From positions 49,515,260-49,579,259 of the forward strand of contig NC_065530.1 in the NCBI RefSeq assembly GCF_020184175.1: a DNA stretch of 64,000 nt. The letters are read 5' to 3'. Under the pieces are notes generated by a model. The model did not search any database and was not told the DNA's origin. It saw only the letters and a list, made by a program, of their open reading frames with translations. The DNA is from Aphis gossypii (lineage: Eukaryota > Arthropoda > Insecta > Hemiptera > Aphididae). Both the position numbers and the translations under genes were made by a program. Positions 1-14,100 of the stretch are shown one piece after another (within the stretch, counting starts at the first letter, position 1; every line of letters begins with the position of its first letter).

Positions 1-241
1 AGGGATAACAGAAAAGTACCTATAATTGTCCTAAGTACTTCCTATTTCTACGTCATACTACTCACACTATAGTACTATACATAGTAATATTTTTTTACAT
101 TTTACACACCATATATCATATATGTAAGTAAAAATGTGCATAGATAAAGTAGGGAAGTGGTGCGGCTATCATAGGCTCACGACTGAGCTCGCGAAACGCT
201 TCAAACCTTTTCGAACGTTCCGGTCGGATGTATACCTATAC

Positions 242-419
242 TGGGGTGACCATACTTCCAAAGAAAAAAATAGGACACTTTCTTGCAATGAGTAAAATAT
301 AGGTATATTGATTGTCAAAACATGAAACAATATACAATATTTACATAATATATGTATTATTAATACCTACTACGAAAAAGGGGACAATCCTGTTTAAAAC
401 AGGACGTATGATCACCCTA
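242..419. mobile_element. hAT-like MITE
   Basis: The ends are imperfect inverted repeats: TGGGGTGACCATAC on the left and the complement of TAGGGTGATCATAC on the right. The flanks ACCTATAC (left) and ACCTATAT (right) fit a slightly diverged 8-bp target duplication, as made by hAT transposases. There is no coding capacity, so it is a non-autonomous copy. Exact borders could be off by one or two bases. Confidence 0.5.
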
Positions 420-420
420 A

Positions 421-1136
421 CCTATATCTACCGGCTATACCTAATTAGTCTAGTCATTTAAGATTGGGGATGGTATAAACAACCAGCAATATATTGTTGT
501 AAACAATATTTTCAAAAAATAAGAACCAGATTCAAAATGTGTTTTAGAAAAAATTACATGGGTGTGTTTAAAGAATCATAAACCGACATATATTATATTA
601 AGCAGATGCCGAAAACGAGGTTTGAAATATTCTGTTGCATGTAAAACGTGTTACGGTCTATCGTGTTCAAATCGTCAACAAATAACAATTGATGATAATA
701 TTCCAAAAAAATTTTAGATGATCCAGGATGATTAAGAAATTTCATATGGTCAAAGTGGTTCTGCACTCAAACGCAAAAAATAATTTAAAACTTACCGTAC
801 ACGTGAAATTTATTGTAATATTTGTAATTAAATGATATGCATTATTATTACTTATTACTTCATATTCACATTCGTGTGAAATTTAAATAAAATAATTTAT
901 TTAAAAAAAACCTAGTTACTATTATTATTTTTTGTTTATTTTTGTGCACCAAATAAACATTTTATTCATATTATTTAAGATGCATAATAATATTATAATA
1001 TCTAAATTGGTAAGTAAACTGTAAACATAATGCGCTATAGAAGTATAGAATTACACATTTTGAAAAGTTTGCTACACTAGGTATACATATATTATTAAAT
1101 TAATTTTAAATAAAATAATACAGACTATAGTGTACC
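421..1136. other. AT-rich DNA, no gene seen
   Basis: Low-complexity AT-rich sequence between two MITEs. No open frame with coding character, splice pattern or RNA gene was recognised. Confidence 0.5.
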
Positions 1137-1378
1137 CAGTGGCGTAACCAGAAATTAACCGAGGGGGGGGGTTAATGACCTTTTTTTTTGCTCACCTCTA
1201 AAATAAATTGTCCTGAAGCGGTAAAATGTATTGAGTTAGGTTAGCTAATTGAATAAAAGATTTAATACATAAGTATAACAGTTAATAAAACTATAAATTT
1301 ATATACATTATACTAACAATTTACCTAACCAAGGGGGGGGGGGTTGAACACCCAAAACCCCCCCTGGATACGCCACTG
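1137..1378. mobile_element. hAT-type MITE with G/C runs
   Basis: Terminal inverted repeats CAGTGGCGTA on the left and TACGCCACTG on the right. A run of nine G lies just inside the left end, and a run of twelve G followed by a run of seven C lies just inside the right end. Flanks AGTGTACC and CATGTACC match at six of eight positions, consistent with an old hAT target duplication. Non-coding. Confidence 0.65.
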
Positions 1379-1386
1379 CATGTACC

Positions 1387-2145
1387 TACCTTTGTCAATA
1401 TACATAATGGGTAATATTTATCAATAATTATATACAAATATACAATAAAATATTATGAAATGCTAAACTTAGAATATGAAAAAAAGTGTAAGATTACGTT
1501 TTCTAGTTTACATTAGTGAGACTCGCAAACAGACAGTCTATGTATTATAGACAAGGTAAATATTAATGCAATAATGCGCGCCACATCAAATATCATAACG
1601 CGTGGGTGATGGATTTCACAGTTCACTTATTTAAGCTATTAAGCAGTTAATATTATTATGACTCTAGATACTAAGACCGTGGCTACAAGCCTATATATAA
1701 ACACGTATTTGTAGTAAACTTTGTCAGCAATATTTTTATGCAGATGTATTTTTAAAGATAATTTTAAAAAACTGTAAAATTTCATATAAAATCAAAGATG
1801 GCGAACACTTCCGTACCTCAGAGCGATGACGATGACTTGTTTTTCAGAAACCCACAACCAAACTTTTTGCAAAATTTCAAAACTTTCCGATTTAATTCCG
1901 GAAAAATTCGTTAAATGACTGAATTAAAAAAAGAAAATAAATATTAAATATATATATATATACTATATATTATTAAATATTTACGAAAAGCTAAGACCGT
2001 AGCCAAGAACCAATTTACTAACTACTAAGCTACTAAAATACTAAATATTATATCTAAAGTGCCCTAGTCTTAACAAACGTTGGATGAGGCCGATGAGGAC
2101 GGTGACAAGAAGTCCGACATAAACAACGGTAAACGGAAATGCTGA
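1387..2145. other. AT-rich DNA with one short open frame
   Basis: Mostly featureless. A 38-codon plus-strand frame at 1798–1914 starts in good context (AAAGATGGCG) and contains four consecutive Asp after a short polar stretch. It matches nothing I recognise and could be a chance frame, a first exon or a small peptide. Confidence 0.3.
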
Positions 2146-2380
2146 AAATGTAATGCAGTCATCCAATGGTTGGATAATAATCAGTTAGCAGACAGAGATG
2201 AGTACTAGTGTTATGAAAGGGAATCTAAAAATATTGCTCAAAAGATCCGTGGTGCAGACAGCAGGACAAGCCGGTAATGCATAGAAAAGTAAATAGGTAT
2301 AATGCGATAAGTGCATAGTGCATCATCCTGGTACCTAAGATGGACCCCGCTCCAGAGGACCTACCATCGAAGAAGTTTAT
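2146..2380 (+). pseudogene. Decayed HSP70/Hsc70 C-terminal fragment
   Basis: From 2146 the plus strand reads KCNAVIQWLDNNQLADRDEY, which resembles the helical lid of cytosolic HSP70s (KCNEVIKWLD-NQLADKEEY region). An in-frame TAG follows directly, then more weakly similar sequence. In a different frame, 2357–2380 reads GPTIEEVY, close to the canonical GPTIEEVD terminus of cytosolic Hsc70. The stop codon, frameshift and final Asp-to-Tyr change show it cannot make a functional chaperone. The absence of introns across the lid-to-tail region fits a processed copy, but many HSP70 genes are intronless, so origin is unsettled. The ATPase domain is not visible upstream. Confidence 0.75.
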
Positions 2381-4010
2381 TTATTCCTTTGACAATGTAA
2401 TTAAATGAATATTATGTTACATGTATGTTATATATTCTGTAAATACTATATTGTGAACTGTATTAGTACATTCTGTATTTATATTGTAAAGTATCCTCTA
2501 GATTTAAGGTAAGAATGATTTCATTTTCGTAAAATATTATTTATTAGCTGGTACACATTTCCCGTTTTATTTATCCATGAAAAAGTACTAGGTACCTATT
2601 ATTATTTGCACAGCTGTAAGCCTGTAAATACTTATAAGTTATAGAAAAATAGCAAGCGCCATGCGTCATACCTCAATACTATTCCTACGTACATAGTATG
2701 GCATTTTAATTATTAATCTCTAAATGTTTTGAAAATGTAATTAAATAGGTACCTACAAGTGATAATAATTTATAAGTAACACTAGTAATAGTAAAATATT
2801 TCAGATTTTCTACCTGTACGGTCAATATTTTTATTTTAATTAAATAATTAAAATGAATGGTTTTTTCTTTTATATACAAATATAATTCAATAAAAAAATT
2901 ATTTTCAAATAGTCTTAAAATCTATCTACTCAAATAAATCTGGAAAAACAAAATAAAGCTACAAGAATACTACTAGGTACTTGTATAATAAGTAGTTTAT
3001 ACTTACGTTACATACCTCAATACCTGCAGTTTTCGATAAAATCGTTGTTTTTTTTGTAAATTCAAATGAGTAGGTGTAAAGTAACTAGAACAAATTTTGA
3101 ACGTTAAGGCGCCCGGTGCCAATGGGATTTTGTACACAAAAATACGCACTATGGGAATAAGGATCCTGTTCTGTAGAATTAACCAAATTTTATAATTTTT
3201 TTTTATTAATAGAGGGTAATATTTTACAGGCCGCATCGATCTCCGTTTTTCAATATTTTAATTTCAAAATTTATAATCTGTCTTCAAAAGTAATACAATT
3301 TTAAACAATTTTGTATAAATTATATTTTACTAAAATGTTGAATAAAATAAAAATTGGAGTTCGATTCAGCCTGTAGGAAGTCTTCTTCTTTAAAATAAAA
3401 ATATAGTTACCAAAATCCGACAATTCTACAAGGCCTGAGAATTATTCCCGTGAATTTATTTTGTTCGATATTATACATCCTATAAACTCCCCTTAAATAT
3501 GTATAGGGAAGTAAATTAGTGGAAAAGTATTACAATTTAGGTGGTAATTAAAATACAAAATTTAATTTTCAAATTTTATAGAATTGCGGAAAATTTGAAA
3601 ATCTGGCACCGAGCCGAGCCTCTTAAATGTAGCAGTGTAGTACCTACTGTCAGACTGAAATACCAATCGTGGAATTACCTATAATTTAGAGACTTGAAAA
3701 TAAAATGAAAGCAATAACAATGCCTTATAATTATTTTGATCCGGTCGGAGAACATTATAAATTACAATCAAAAATAAATTATATTTCGTTCAAAAAAGTA
3801 TCTTTGTAAAACAAACGTTACCAAATCGAAAATTATTTTTATTTCTATAGTTAATTTCTTAAAACTGCAATGCTTATTCCAAACATCAATTGTTACAATA
3901 AACATTAGGTGGTTTATTTAGTCGTTAGGTAGTTCTAAGCATTGTGCATTGATTAATGATTATAGAAATAGAATAGAATAGTCTATTCTACATACTACCT
4001 ATAATAGGTT
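2381..4010. other. AT-rich intergenic DNA
   Basis: No gene or clear repeat recognised. A short minus-strand open frame around 3003–3236 has no coding character. Confidence 0.45.
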
Positions 4011-4540
4011 TGTTCCAAACTTCCAACACGGAATTTGGAATTAGTTTCCAACTGATCCGTGATTGATTTACAGCGCATGCGTTAATGTGGACTGATCATG
4101 GATTTTGACTACCGGTCCGTCGTCCGGTCAGAATCCGCGGATCGTTTTGACCGTCAATAACCAGACATAAAACTGGTCTAATAACGTGTTGGAACAACTA
4201 TCTGACGGTTTGAGTTTGCGTTTCAGGCGATATGGTTGGAACGGAAACTGCGCATGTTCCCGACAGTTCTATGATAGTTTCACTTCGTGTAGGAACACTA
4301 ACCTTATAAATTATAATAAATGGTTTCAACTGTTCCAAGCTTTGAAAATCTAATGTTGCGTATTAAAAATACTTTTGTATAAATGGGATTTAGAATAAAC
4401 CAATATTGGGTTAAATAAAGCTTGGAGCAATGAGTCTTAGAACCATTGACCTACCTATAAATTTATTAATAATAGGTCTGTGCTTAAAACCAAAAAAAAA
4501 GTATATTGTCGTACAATTGGTCGTTGGAACATTTGGAACA
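4011..4540. mobile_element. Probable MITE with nested inverted repeats
   Basis: The left end TGTTCCAAACTTCCAACACG pairs imperfectly with the complement of the right end (TGTTCCAAATGTTCCAACGA). Inside, TTCCAACACG at 4021–4030 also pairs perfectly with CGTGTTGGAA at 4185–4194, so the true right border may be nearer 4200. The interior is GC-richer than its surroundings and non-coding. No convincing target duplication was found, so superfamily is unknown. Confidence 0.4.
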
Positions 4541-4589
4541 TAAGATAGTGATTCATTTTACGCTTTGAGTGTATTTTTTTTTTAATTGA

Positions 4590-5137
4590 ATATTTTAGTT
4601 TTAGATACATTTTCTGTTTTTAAACCTAAATCTGTAATTTAAAGTTATTAAAAATTAAAATTACAGACATCAATGTGTTGTTAATCATTTATATTTCTAA
4701 CTCAAAAAAGTCAAAAAGTCAAAATTTACTGATAAGTGATACAGCCTCTAACTGTTGTGGTATTGTGTTTGTTATCTTAATTCGTTTTTATGGTTAACGA
4801 TCATCGTTTGTTTTGAATATTCAACCGTTCGGAATTCAAATATCTGTCTAGTGTCTACTCTAAATAATATGTATTATAACCTGTTTCAGTTTAATTAATA
4901 GTTTAAATTTTTATTCTATTGTTTATACTGTTTAGTGTTTACCATGATATCATGGTGTTTACGTAGTGTTTAATGTTTATGATAATCAGTTCATCATCAA
5001 CATCAAGTAACAAGTATAAATGACTCCACTGCGGGTTTTACATACTTATTAATTAAAATGATATTTTATCAATTGCAGTGGTTTAATTATAACAATATAC
5101 TTTGGTAATTAGTGATATTATTACTGAGTTTATAATC
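4590..5137 (+). promoter_or_regulatory. Upstream region and 5'UTR of the Cep192-like gene
   Basis: This stretch precedes the first coding exon at 5138. It holds a perfect 16-bp palindrome, ACCATGATATCATGGT, at 4941–4956, whose ATGs would act as upstream start codons if transcribed. The transcription start is not determinable by eye. Confidence 0.3.
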
Positions 5138-8100
5138 ATGTCCAAATCAGGCATAGAACCTAAAGCCTCGTCTACTGCTGTTAAATCTCAAGATCATCGG
5201 TATGTTGAAAATTATAAATAATAATTATATTATTGTTACATTAATATAGAGTACAAACTTTATTAGAAGATAAAATAAAAATCTTTTACTTTAAAAGGAC
5301 ATTATTACACTATGTTTTGCCTCTGTTTAACACCATTTGTACAACAACACAAAAGTATTCATCTTAATTTTTTTTGTATTGTTCGTTTTTAGTTTATTAT
5401 GATTTATAATTGAGCATTTTAATTTATTTGGTATACTAAATCCACTATCCACATAATATTTGAGAACTAAATATCTGTAAGATTATGTCATGTTTGGTCA
5501 TTGAAGTAAAAGAATACTTATTTATATTTTGTTATTCTGTTAAGTAGTATAATATAAACCATTTCACATTTGACGCATATTTTATTATAATACTTTTAAA
5601 CAATGTGTAGTTACACTTAAAATAATTCAATATAACATTAAAATTATTATATACATTTTAATATTTCAGCGATACTCTTGTTTCTGTATTATTTCTATAA
5701 TGTTCTATAAGTAAATTATTATTTGACTAACTGCCTTTGTTCAGCCTTTATTTCAGTCTTTTATCTATGATAACAGCTTTAACCTATTCATTGCACACAA
5801 TAATCTGTAAAATTTGATACTATTTTTTTAATTCCGATATAGACATTTTAATGTTAAGTTATTTACTGTTCATTTTTTTCACTTACGTGTTTAAATAATT
5901 ATACCTATATACACCTATAGGATATAATAAATAACAAGTATTTTTTATGGCCTAAAAGTATTATAGTGTTGTAATAGCGCCAAGCCAAAAAATTAAATGA
6001 CGTCATAAACTTATTAATTTGTTAAACACAAAATAATTTGAAATGTTCAGAATTTAATAGGTAGATTGAATTTAATTTCAATAACTTAAACACAATTAGT
6101 TATTAAATTACCTAAAACTATAATTTATATTTTCTAGGTCCTTAAGAAATTATATTAGGAATATCAGAAGTGATGAGACATTTGGTTCAACATTCTCTGA
6201 TGAATTGACTAATGGTAATTTAGGGACATACACTTTATCAGAAATGTCAAGTAATAAAAAAAATGTTCAAATGGAAAGTATGTATTCATCATTTGGTGGA
6301 CAATCTTCTTTAGGAATACTTGAATTAGATAATATGTCTGGTAATAATAATAAAAGTACTAACTAAATATTTTGACATTTCTTAATATTTCTTTGACTTC
6401 TAGATATAGGTCATACTTACAAAAGAGAATCATTTCAATATAATATTCATAATAACCAATCTGCTCTGCAACGTCGTTTAAGTCAAGCTACTCAAGCTAG
6501 AAATACTCTTGCTAGAGCAAGTTCAATAAAAAATATTGTCAATAGTAAATATATATTTTTCCTAGTTAAAATTTTATTGTAATCTATTTATTTTTTATTT
6601 AAAGAAAATGAAGTTAATGAACAGAATGCCAGAACATCTTTAACAAATGTAACCAATGCGTTCAATGATATGTTAGTAATAAATTAGACATGATTTTTAA
6701 GCGTATTTACTTAATTTATTTATTTTATTTAGGTTGAAAGATAATTTTATTAATTCAAGCAGTTCATTTTCTAGTGATGATTTTATATGTGGTAGTGACT
6801 TTAAAGAAAAATTAGCTGAAACTGAAGAAATTAATCGTAAAGAATTTGGATCATTATCTGAAAGTCGTTTTGATTTTTCTTTAGAAGGAGAAAAGTAATG
6901 AATATTTATAATAATTAAATTTGATTTTTTTTTAGACATGTTGCTGACCTATTACTGTGATAATGTTTATCAGAAGTCCAGTTATAGGTGTCTTGCCAAT
7001 TTTATTTAAAAAAAATGTAATAGACATTAATATTTTAGGCAGTCGAATGAAAATGCATCGTTTGCAGCTAATTATTTTGCTGCTAAAAGTATACCTGTTG
7101 AAGATTTATCTGCAATTTTTCCTAAACGAAAAAACTGCAATGAAACATTTAAAAAAGAGTTTAAAGGAAATGATTGTTCATTTTTAATTCCTAGTAATGT
7201 TAACAAAAACCCAGAAGGTAATTTATAATTACATTTTATAATCAATTGTGTTTTCAATGTAATATTTATTTATTGATTATTCAGATCAAAAAGCACATAT
7301 AGGCTATAAAACAATGTCTTCAATTACGTCTTGGACTGACAGCCATGTATCCAATAATTTGTTAAACTTGACAAGTTTGTCTGATATTTCTGAAGTTTTA
7401 ACATCTAAAACAAATTCAGCTAATCCAAAAGAATTGACCGAAGTATTGTTATCAGGAGGTTAGAAAATTTTTTTAGTAAATTATGTATTTAAAAATATTG
7501 CTTACTAATTCTTCTTTCGTAGATTAAAAAATAAAATTGTATTTTATGCTTTCATTTTATTCTTAATGCTTAGCAATTTTAAAATGTATTTATATGTAGG
7601 AGGAAAGTTATAATTTAACAATAATCAGATAATATAAAAATTATAAACTTAACAGTATAATCAATTATTTAATATTTAATTATAAACTATTTAGTTTAAG
7701 TAATGAAGCCAAATAAATTACTATTTTATTGTTTTATACATAGCAAAGTAAGAATATAACTTTATAAAATATAAATATCATTTAAGTACTAAATTTAAAA
7801 ACTTAACAATTGTTAATTTTTAAATCTTAAATTTCACAATACCAACAGTAAATAATGATTTCACAATAAATTTAATTGTTTCACTTTTTGTTTTTCAAAG
7901 TTATAAAAACAAACACAGTCAATGTTTAATTTGATATATCTCAAACAAAATATGTCCCTAAACTTAATATAAATGTCTAGTTTTATTGTAATATTTTATA
8001 ATTGAAACCTTTATTACAAATTGGCATGTTTATTTATGAACAGTATTAAAACTAAAGCTTTCTTGCTCATAACTTAGTAATATTGATATTTACAGACTGA

Positions 8101-11100
8101 ATAAAAAACAATGATTTATGGATATCCATTTTATGCAAAAAAATTTTATAATTAAAATAATTATTAAGCTTATTCAAAAAATAGTATATATATTTAGCAA
8201 ATGCATAAATTATAATTGGTTTTATTTTTGAGTGATAATAATTAATATATTATTATGTTTACTTTTAAAATTTAAGATTAACTATTATGATCGAGTTTTG
8301 AAGGTAACATATATTTATATTTTATACATATAAAATATATATTATATATGACGTATATAATGCGTTTTTTTTTAAATTAACTTAAGTATCTCGTTTATTG
8401 TAAATTTAGATTTGTCTGATGATAGACAGTTGAATGAATCTTATAAGTTTCCTCAAAGACGATTATCTACTTCCACTAGATTCTCTTACGCTTCGCAAAA
8501 TCTTGAGCATGCAGAACTATGTAAATTATTATTTACTTTTATCTTCGATGCATTTTTTTTTTTTTTTTTTACATAACATGTGGATTATGTTTTAATTGTT
8601 TAGGTTTTCAATCTTTAGACAGTTTTAGTTTTATTTCTCCTCCAAAAAATACTACAGATATCCATGAAACAACTTTAGAACTGGATAAAAATATTAATTT
8701 GGAAACAAATTATGAAAATATAAATGAAAAAAGTGAAATATGTATTAATAGCACAAATATGTGTACATCAAACAAGCATGATTTATCCAATAATTTTACC
8801 AAGTAAACTCATTGCTCAAATAAATGCCATCATAATTGCAATATTTAATTAGTAATACATATTAACATTTTTCAGGAAACAGACAAAAACACAAATAAAT
8901 AATGGTTGTGAATTTTTTTTAACATCTAAAGACGGATATTATGAAGATTGCACATCGGGAACAGTTGAGATATTGGAAAACAATATTGATCTTTCAAATT
9001 TTTCTATTTTAACTAATAATAATGAAGTTCTAAATGAAATGTCTTTCAATAAATCTACTAATATTTCTAAAATTGTCTATTGCAATGAAGCAATACGCCA
9101 AGATAAATTGAGCCAGTCAAACATTCAAGATTACAGTTAGTTTTAATTAATTAATTTTTTTTTTAATTTTAATAAAGTGCTTTAAAAATATGTTGACAAT
9201 GATAAATCATTATATTTAATATTTATCATAAGTAGAATTTGAATCTTAGATAAATTTTAACTCAACTGTTATATTTTATTTTGTTTGTTTTAAATAATAC
9301 ACAATAATGATATATTTTCTTAGTCTGGATTTCACAAGAAAATGATTTATTGTTTTTTTTTAATAAAACATACATTTTTAGGATATAGATAAATATTTTC
9401 CATAATAATATTTTATTTTTTTATAACTAAGGGAAAATAAGTAAAAAACTTGAAATTGGTGATGTATGTATTGGAACTTACTCTCAAGCAGTAATTACAT
9501 TGGAAAATCGATTAACCGTTGAAGCAAAATATACATTACATTTATTAGATGTGTCACTTGACCATATTAATAATTCTAAATTTGTTGATAATAAACCAAT
9601 TGGATCAAATGTGGCAACAGTATTTTGTTCAGATAAAACTTGCATCATACCTCCATTGTCTGAAGCTTCGTTTACTGTATGAAAACAAAAACTATAATAA
9701 ATGTATACATTATTTATATATTTATTTTTATAGATTGGGATTATTCCATTAATTTCTGGAAGTATAAATATTTATATAAAACTTAAAAGTAATGATATAA
9801 CTCAAGAAATTTATCGCAACATTCAAATTCAGTCTATTGAGCCACAGGTATTTTATTGTTAGATTGACATTGTAAATAAATCATTAAATAAAATATTTTT
9901 AGGTTACATGGATAAATAACAGTTTTGGTTCTATAGACTTCGGCTTATTACCAGAGTTATCTCAAAAGTCGATACCAATCAAATTGTTAAACAAAGGAGC
10001 ATACCAAGTCCCTATTAAATTTATTTTAAGCCAGGTTTGTTTAAATTTATCAAAATCTTATCTTTGTATCAATAAATTATAAGAATAAAAAGGATGTTAT
10101 AAATAATAATTTTTTTTATCGGAGTTTTGTATTTGTATCATTGTACAATAATCCAATGTAAAATATATTCACCAATTATATAATTTATAATTAATACTTA
10201 ATAATATTATTATAATATATTATAATTGTTTTAGGATAATTGTGATGTTATTCAGGGTAAAGCCATTCTTAATCCATCTGAATTATGGCAATGTTATGTG
10301 AACTTTCGCACAGCACATTTTTCAAAATCTAATTGCAAGCTAACTGGTCGTCTTCAAGTAGTTTTAGATTCTGTTGAAGAATTGTCCACCAATTATTCGC
10401 CGTTATTATTCTGTTCCAACTTGACAGGATGTGTTGGTTTTACATCTATCTCTTTTGATCAAAATCCTTTATTATTGCAAAAAACTGGACAGTTTTCATT
10501 GAATGGTACTATTGAAATAACAAACAATAGTGAACTTCCAATTAGTTTAGTTGTACAACAAAATAACAAACAATGTGCAGAGTTTACAATTCAGCCTGAT
10601 AAATTCAAACTAGGAGTTAATGAAAAAGTAAAATTGAAAGTTGTATTTTTCCCATCCAAGTCAATTAATTCTTTCAAGTAATATAATTTTAATATTTTTT
10701 TGATAATTAATTATTAATTTTTTTTTTCTTTATTTTCAGTGAGACAAGTATTTGTTTACAAGTTGTGTCTTCACAGAAACAATTTTTTTTTAAAGTCAAC
10801 TATATTGAATCCAATTGTAATAATTTTTTTTTTCTTATATTTGCGTCATATAAAATATAAAATACATGTAATGTTATTTTTTTATATTTTAGTCGAGTTT
10901 CAACAAATTAGTTCACCATCATCGCGACCTATATCTCCTTGGAGTACAAGTTCATCCAGTGCAGGTATATTTTTATTTAATTATTATATTTATTCATTAA
11001 TTGATTTTATTTGAATTTATCAATAGTTGGACGGTTGGAATTGGAATCTACATGTTCAAGTTTAATATGGGGAAGTGTACCTTCAAATACTAAATCAGTT

Positions 11101-14100
11101 CAAATATTTACCTTACGTAACCGTGGTTCTCATAAAGAAAAATTGCATTTAAGGATAAAAGATAATAAAAATTGTTTTAAAGTATGTATTTATTTTTTCA
11201 AAATAAGATTTAACATATTATATGTATAAGATGTTTAATTATCTTTACTTTTCAGTTGATATCTTCTGGAGAAAATCAAGTATCAGAAATGAAATTGTTA
11301 TTAGAACCAATGGAAAGTCAAAAACTGAGTGTAGCACTTATATCTACATCAAATGAAGGCCAGGCCTATGGCCACTTAGTTTTACAAAGACAACGTAGTG
11401 ATGAAAAACGTGTGGTCAGTTTATAAATTATTTTCTATTAATTTATTTTACAACCTAATTGCTAAATAATTTAATTATTTAAAATATATCTAGGCTATTT
11501 ATGAAACAGTCCGTTCAGAAATTTTTTATTTTAATCTGTTGATTTTCATTAATATAATTTTTAAAACAATATGTAGAATAAAAATTTGTTGATGATAAAT
11601 TAATTTATTTTGGAAAATTCTATATTGAATACTTTAAGTTGTACCTACATTATATTTTTCTTCATTATTCATAATTATTAAAAAAAATCCATATTGATTC
11701 TTGTGTTAAGAAATTGGTAGTCAATATCTATGTAGTAGTAAACTGTGAAATTAAGTAAATTACTTATTTAAAATTTATTTTTAATAAAAAAAAATTTTTA
11801 CTATTTCAATTATTTTCTACGCCTTATTGTTTGCTATTTATAGGTTTTTTATTATTTATGTTGTAAAACTATTTAACTATGGAACTACTTTAATTTATTA
11901 TTTTCAAACTTCAGATTTCATTGTATGGCTACTGTGGTCATTCAGTTATTGTAATTCGTGGGCCATTTGAGGACAACTTTGGTAATATGTGGTTATATCC
12001 TAATCCTCAACTTATGACATCTCAATTGTCCATAACAAACTCTGGAAATACTGCTGCATTTGTAAAAATTATTCAAGGTGGAATTTTATTTTAATTATTT
12101 TGTTTTTTTTTTTAAGTACTTGCAATATCAATCAAAATTAATGTTTTAGATAATTCTTCAGAAGATATAATTCATCCTCATGAGTTTATATTAAGAAAAG
12201 GAGAAACTACTAATGTTGAAATTACAATAGTTATGAGTCCTGAACGATTAGAAATGTTACTTGGACAAAATTGTAGCTCAAAAGTCATTAATATAAATAA
12301 AATATCAGTGATTTATGGTGATGAAGCATCTAGAATGCGTATATCAAGGTTAGTATAAAATATTGACTTACAAATACCTAATACATATTTAATATTTATT
12401 TTTTATTATATTTTTCGAGATAAACCTATAAATAATTTATTATGATAAACTGCGAGTTGATTTATTTTTAAATTATTATATTAACATAAACTATTGCTGA
12501 TGTATTACATTTTGTCATAGTCTCAGATATAATAGAATCAGTGGGTATTGTATATTTGTGTATATAATTGGTTTCATTTTTTATGTCGATAAAATATCTG
12601 TAAGAATAAAAAGAATAAATAAGTGTAAAATATGATACAGCTATGAGCTATACAAGATAAGCTACTAATGTTACCATATTTTATAATTATTTTCCTTAAA
12701 TTTAATATTTAGTTGTGTGCTTAAATGAATTAATTTCTATATTAAATATATTTTATGTATTATATTGTTACAACTTTTAGAACATTTAAAATTATTAATA
12801 ATTTTATGATGAAATTGTAAATAATAGATTACAATTATGTTTATTTTTATAGGCTCTGGAAAAAAAATAATGATAAAAAAAAAATTGTATACCTAAATCA
12901 ACAACGTTTAGATGAAATATCAAACATGTTCAATGACGTTAATCTTGTTGATGTGGGTCATCTTGTAGACACCGAGGTAAATTATTACATTGATTTATGT
13001 ATATTAAATAAGTTTTTATTATATTTCATAAACAAAAAAAAATCATTTGAAAGTATAAAATGTATATTAATGTAGTGGATCAATATTCAATTCCCAATGA
13101 TAATTTATTTCTAAAAAAGTGTTGTCTATTTTTAGTATTTCTTCTTATAATTTGTGTTTTATATTATGATATTATGTACTAAGCTAATACATATGAATAT
13201 ATATTTTTAGGTTTATTTTACCTCTTTTCTACTTGTTTGCTATGTTTTGTGTATATATTATGTTACTTAGCAGTAAACTTTGTCCATATCTAAAAAAAAA
13301 CAAACAATTTTTTTGTAACGCTTAAATTAAAGTTTTGTATTATTTAATTTTATTAAGTTATTTAACTATTCATATAAAGATGCAAGACCTTTAACATTTT
13401 CTTATCTTGTTAATATTGATAATCACACAACAAAATGGCATCTATTACCAATAAATTTTTAATTTGGTTATAAATTTATCACCAAAGTATTTTGTTACAA
13501 TTTAATACAATTTTATTAAATGCCATAGTCCATAGATCTCAGTTGTAAAAATTAATTAATTAAGTATTTGTATTAATATTTGTGTATTTTGGATCAACCT
13601 TTAATGTTTTTTGGAATTTACATACAAAATAACATAAACACTTACTATTTTGTGTTACTGTTTTCAACTAACAAGATTGTTTTAATTTTGAATACTATTT
13701 TTGGATCTATTAATTATTATTATTTTATTACAAATTAGCACAGTTTTATTAACTTAGTCTTAATTATTTCCAAACAAAAAATAAGTTACCATTTCCAATA
13801 TAATCATACACATCATTTAATAAGAATCTTAACTTTATATTTTATTTCCTTAGAAATCATTATCTAAAATATGGAAAACGGGCATAAGTGAAGATAATAT
13901 TGTCGTTTTGATGGAAACAAGTAATTTAGAGTCATTATTATGTGACACAACAACAGTTTTTAGTGAATTAGAGACAACTGTGTAAGTATATGGATGTTTA
14001 TATTTCTGATTCAATCTGTTAAATTACATGACATATATTATTATACTATTATTATTAAAATTACATTGGTGAATATTTAAGATACTTGTTTTATGCATTT

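Noticed and set aside
9549..9752. Overlapping plus-strand frame inside the Cep192-like gene
   Set aside because: It is out of frame with exon 9432–9676, which joins its neighbours in phase and encodes the repeat domain.
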